Shown in pieces: positions 61,798 through 64,000 of a DNA stretch of 64,000 nt; position 1 is the stretch's first letter; every line of letters begins with the position of its first letter. The notes under the pieces are model-generated. The model searched no databases, had not been told where the DNA came from, and saw only the letters and a program-made list of their open reading frames with translations. The DNA is from IDS-8 sp964607425 (GTDB lineage: Bacteria; Pseudomonadota; Gammaproteobacteria; Steroidobacterales; Woeseiaceae): assembly GCA_964607425.1 (NCBI GenBank), contig CAZSKQ010000002.1, positions 1-64,000 of the forward strand, read 5' to 3'. The position numbers and the translations under genes were made by a program.

Positions 61798-62679
61798 ATG
61801 ACGATTCGGAACATTCGCAAGGTGTTCCCGGCGGAAATTCGCCGCGAAGGTGCGGACACCCTGATCAAGAGGTGGTTCGTTCCCTCCGATTACGAGTTCA
61901 CGGATCCGTTTCTCCTGTTCGATGAGACGAAGTGCGATCGCGCGGAAGACTTCGCGCGCGGTTTTCCCGAGCATCCCCATCGCGGTTTCGAGGCCCTGAC
62001 CTACATGCTTTCAGGCACCTTGAGGCACAGGAGCGATGCCCAGCCGCTGGGGTACGTCATGCCCGGGGGCGCGCAATGGCTGACCAATGGCAGCGGGCTC
62101 ACGCACGACGAGACGCCCAAAAATACGGAAGGCCTGTTCTGGTGCGCGCAGCTCTGGATCAACCTGCCTGCCGCCAACAAGCAGGACGCTCCATTCTATG
62201 CATCTGTGCTGCCCGAATCCGTCCCGAGCATTCCGCTGAACGGCCACGGTCACGTGCGTGCAATTGCCGGCCAGTTCGAGGGCCAAAAAGGGCCCCTCCC
62301 TTCCAGGCACCGCCCCAGCGATCCGTTCTATTTCGACGTGATCATGAACTCCGGCGGCGATTTCCGCTATTCCCCGCCGGACGGCTTCAACGTGTTGATA
62401 TTTGCCGTGGCAGGAACGCTCCGTATTGGCGACCGGGAACTCCCGGAGGGCGAGACAGCCGTCCTCGGGAAAATCGGAGACATAGAGGTTCAGGCGCCGC
62501 GCGCCGCGCGTTTCCTGGTCTTCGGCGGCAAGCCGATCGCTGAGAAGATCTGCTGGCACGGTCCCTTTGTCATGAACGCACCGGAGGAGATCGAAAAAGC
62601 CATGGAGGATTTTGCCGCCTTCGGCCCGTTCCGTTCGGATACCGGCAGCGGAAAAGAAGTCAGCGACGTAGCTGAGTAG
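61798..62679 (+). CDS. Pirin family protein
   Basis: 293-residue bicupin. The iron-binding N-terminal cupin shows HPHRGFEALTYMLSG and LTHDETPKNTEG; the C-terminal cupin has QAPRAARFLVFGGKPI. Some bacterial pirins have quercetinase activity or bind regulatory enzymes; the role here is open. ATG 61798 is preceded by a very strong purine-rich site, and MTIRNIRKVFP fits the family. Confidence 0.92.
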   Translation: MTIRNIRKVFPAEIRREGADTLIKRWFVPSDYEFTDPFLLFDETKCDRAEDFARGFPEHPHRGFEALTYMLSGTLRHRSDAQPLGYVMPGGAQWLTNGSGLTHDETPKNTEGLFWCAQLWINLPAANKQDAPFYASVLPESVPSIPLNGHGHVRAIAGQFEGQKGPLPSRHRPSDPFYFDVIMNSGGDFRYSPPDGFNVLIFAVAGTLRIGDRELPEGETAVLGKIGDIEVQAPRAARFLVFGGKPIAEKICWHGPFVMNAPEEIEKAMEDFAAFGPFRSDTGSGKEVSDVAE

Positions 62680-62729
62680 GCCCTTACAAATTTTAATCGA
62701 CGCGATATTTGGGAGTTCAAGGAATAAAG

Positions 62730-64000
62730 ATGTCAGCCAATTGGAATTCACGCTCTCGATATCTGCTAATGATCAAGGTCGGCATTGTCCTGGCCGTTCC
62801 CGCTCTTTTTCGCCCTGCCGACGCGGCGGACAGCCAATCCGTCGAGTCAGCGCTCGAGGAGATCGTGGTCACCGCGCGCAAGCGGGAAGAAGGCCTGCAG
62901 GAGACCCCTATCTCGGTTTCTGCCTTCTCCGCCAGTGACCTGGAATTCCGGCAAGTTGATTCAGCCGACAGGCTGGACGATTTCGTACCGAACCTGACAT
63001 TCAAGGGTGCCTCACCGGTTTCCGGGTCGGGTAATGCGGCGCAGATTTTCATTCGGGGTGTCGGGCAGCAGGACTTCACGCCGGTGACCGACCCGGGAGT
63101 GGGTTTGTATATCGACGGCGTCTACATTGCCCGCTCGCTGGGATCGGTGCTGGATTTCCTGGAAATCGATCGCATCGAGGTGCTCCGGGGGCCGCAAGGT
63201 ACCTTGTTCGGGAGGAACACCATAGGCGGTGCTATCTCAATCCACGCGAAACGACCAACGGACGACTTCGCGGCAAGCGTGGCGGCCCAGGTCGGCAGCG
63301 ACGATATGCGGTTCCTCACCGCGCGGCTGAATGGCGCTATTCACGACAACCTGAACGGGAGCATCGCTTACAGCCTGCGCAAGCGGGATGGCTATGTCAT
63401 TCGCGGTTTTGACGGCCTGGATCTCGGCGATGACGACAGCCATTCAGCGAGGGCAGCGCTGCTGTGGGAACCGACCGAAGCGTTCCAGGCGTACTTGACC
63501 GCTGATGTCACGGTCATCCGGGAAAACGGCAACCCGACCATCAACGGCGGGCCGAATGAACTTGGTGCCTTCGCGACTTTCGGCAATGGACTCCTGGATT
63601 CCTGCACCGCCGTATCGATAAATCCTGCATTCCCGCAGGCGGGTCCTCCGAGCTTTCCGCCGCCGGGCGTCCCGGCCAGCGCGGATGGCTGCGTGTCCTC
63701 CACCCGGCCCGATCCGAAGGGCGAGTCGGGCGGCACGTACCCGGTAAAGGATCACCTCGATATCTGGGGGACGAGCCTGGAGTTGAGCTGGGATGTCAAC
63801 GAATGGCTCAGCCTGAAGTCAATCACGGCTGTTCGCAGCCTGGAAACCGAAACGTCCCGGGACGGCGACAACAGCGCGGCCAACATATTCCAGAGCGGAA
63901 ACCAGATCGAGCAGGACCAGTTCAGCCAGGAGTTCCAGGTCAGCGGCGATTTCCCGGTCAACGGCAAGGCATTGAACTGGCTCGCCGGTGCCTATTATTT
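62730..64000 (+). CDS. TonB-dependent receptor, C-terminal part outside window
   Basis: N-terminal 423 codons of an outer-membrane receptor, open to the right edge. Signal peptide to about residue 33 (LFRPADAAD), TonB box EEIVVTARKREEGLQETP, plug with LYIDGVYIARS, EVLRGPQGTLFGRNTIGGAI and the first barrel strands. AAGGAATAAAG precedes the ATG. The subtype is that of the many IVVTARKR receptors in marine and soil gammaproteobacteria; the substrate is unknown. It is not the same receptor type as the one at the left edge (ITVTGSRI). Confidence 0.93.
   Translation, partial: MSANWNSRSRYLLMIKVGIVLAVPALFRPADAADSQSVESALEEIVVTARKREEGLQETPISVSAFSASDLEFRQVDSADRLDDFVPNLTFKGASPVSGSGNAAQIFIRGVGQQDFTPVTDPGVGLYIDGVYIARSLGSVLDFLEIDRIEVLRGPQGTLFGRNTIGGAISIHAKRPTDDFAASVAAQVGSDDMRFLTARLNGAIHDNLNGSIAYSLRKRDGYVIRGFDGLDLGDDDSHSARAALLWEPTEAFQAYLTADVTVIRENGNPTINGGPNELGAFATFGNGLLDSCTAVSINPAFPQAGPPSFPPPGVPASADGCVSSTRPDPKGESGGTYPVKDHLDIWGTSLELSWDVNEWLSLKSITAVRSLETETSRDGDNSAANIFQSGNQIEQDQFSQEFQVSGDFPVNGKALNWLAGAYY

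Overview
The window is high-GC chromosomal DNA from a gammaproteobacterium, probably a relative of the Xanthomonadales / Steroidobacterales / Woeseiales. Supporting signs are a Xanthomonas-type N-acyl-ornithine transcarbamylase (ArgF') in the arginine operon, a TrpR-related regulator heading the his operon, the polA / engB / cytochrome c4 / dsbA neighbourhood, and TonB-dependent receptors cut by both window edges. A run of exactly 100 N (2787-2886) inside a repeat shows this is a gapped scaffold. No rRNA, tRNA, CRISPR array, transposase or prophage was seen.

Layout. 1-6460: a truncated TonB receptor (-), the guanidinium exporter gdx with a candidate guanidine-II leader, a cluster of GTAGGAGC palindromic repeats, a DUF885 peptidase-like protein, a DsbA lipoprotein and cytochrome c4. 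6558-12932: engB, a candidate C-rich-loop small RNA between engB and polA, polA, lptM, a carboxylesterase, an NRDE protein and nudC. 13002-18321: a five-gene same-strand cluster that looks like a peptide export system (FlhC-like regulator, double-glycine precursor, HEAFH lipoprotein, C39-peptidase ABC exporter, HlyD adaptor). 18457-21643: an unknown gene, a YadGH-type ABC exporter and an SRAP protein. 21753-29191: gltBD, headed by a 52-codon internally deleted copy of the TrpR-like gene, and a divergent AlaC-type aminotransferase.

29213-44842 is almost continuous amino-acid biosynthesis on the minus strand: yerC/hisR-hisGDCBHAF-IE, then argR-argG-(P-loop protein)-argC-argD-argF'-argB-argH, mostly with ATGA or GTGA overlaps. 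45054-47390 holds proC, a small unknown gene and an XRE / ImmA-IrrE pair. 47383-59473 is a complete branched-chain amino-acid superoperon read on the minus strand (ilvD-ilvC-ilvG-ilvM-leuA-ilvE-leuC-leuD-leuB-ilvA). It is preceded by a leader peptide rich in Leu, Val and Ile codons, a transcription attenuator, and ridA. The right end has a persulfide dioxygenase-rhodanese fusion, a pirin and a second truncated TonB receptor.

How it fits together. gltBD supplies the glutamate used by the arg, his and ilv aminotransferases. The TrpR-like regulator is autoregulated through a near-perfect palindrome over its own -10 box, and a related site with identical spacing sits upstream of the gltBD operon, suggesting one regulon for histidine and glutamate supply. 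Strongest leads: the deleted TrpR-like ORF coupled to gltB, the shared operator, the peptide export cluster, the arginine operon that lacks argA and argE but carries an uncharacterised P-loop gene, the polA-engB small RNA candidate, and repeats whose first TAG serves as stop codon for three genes.
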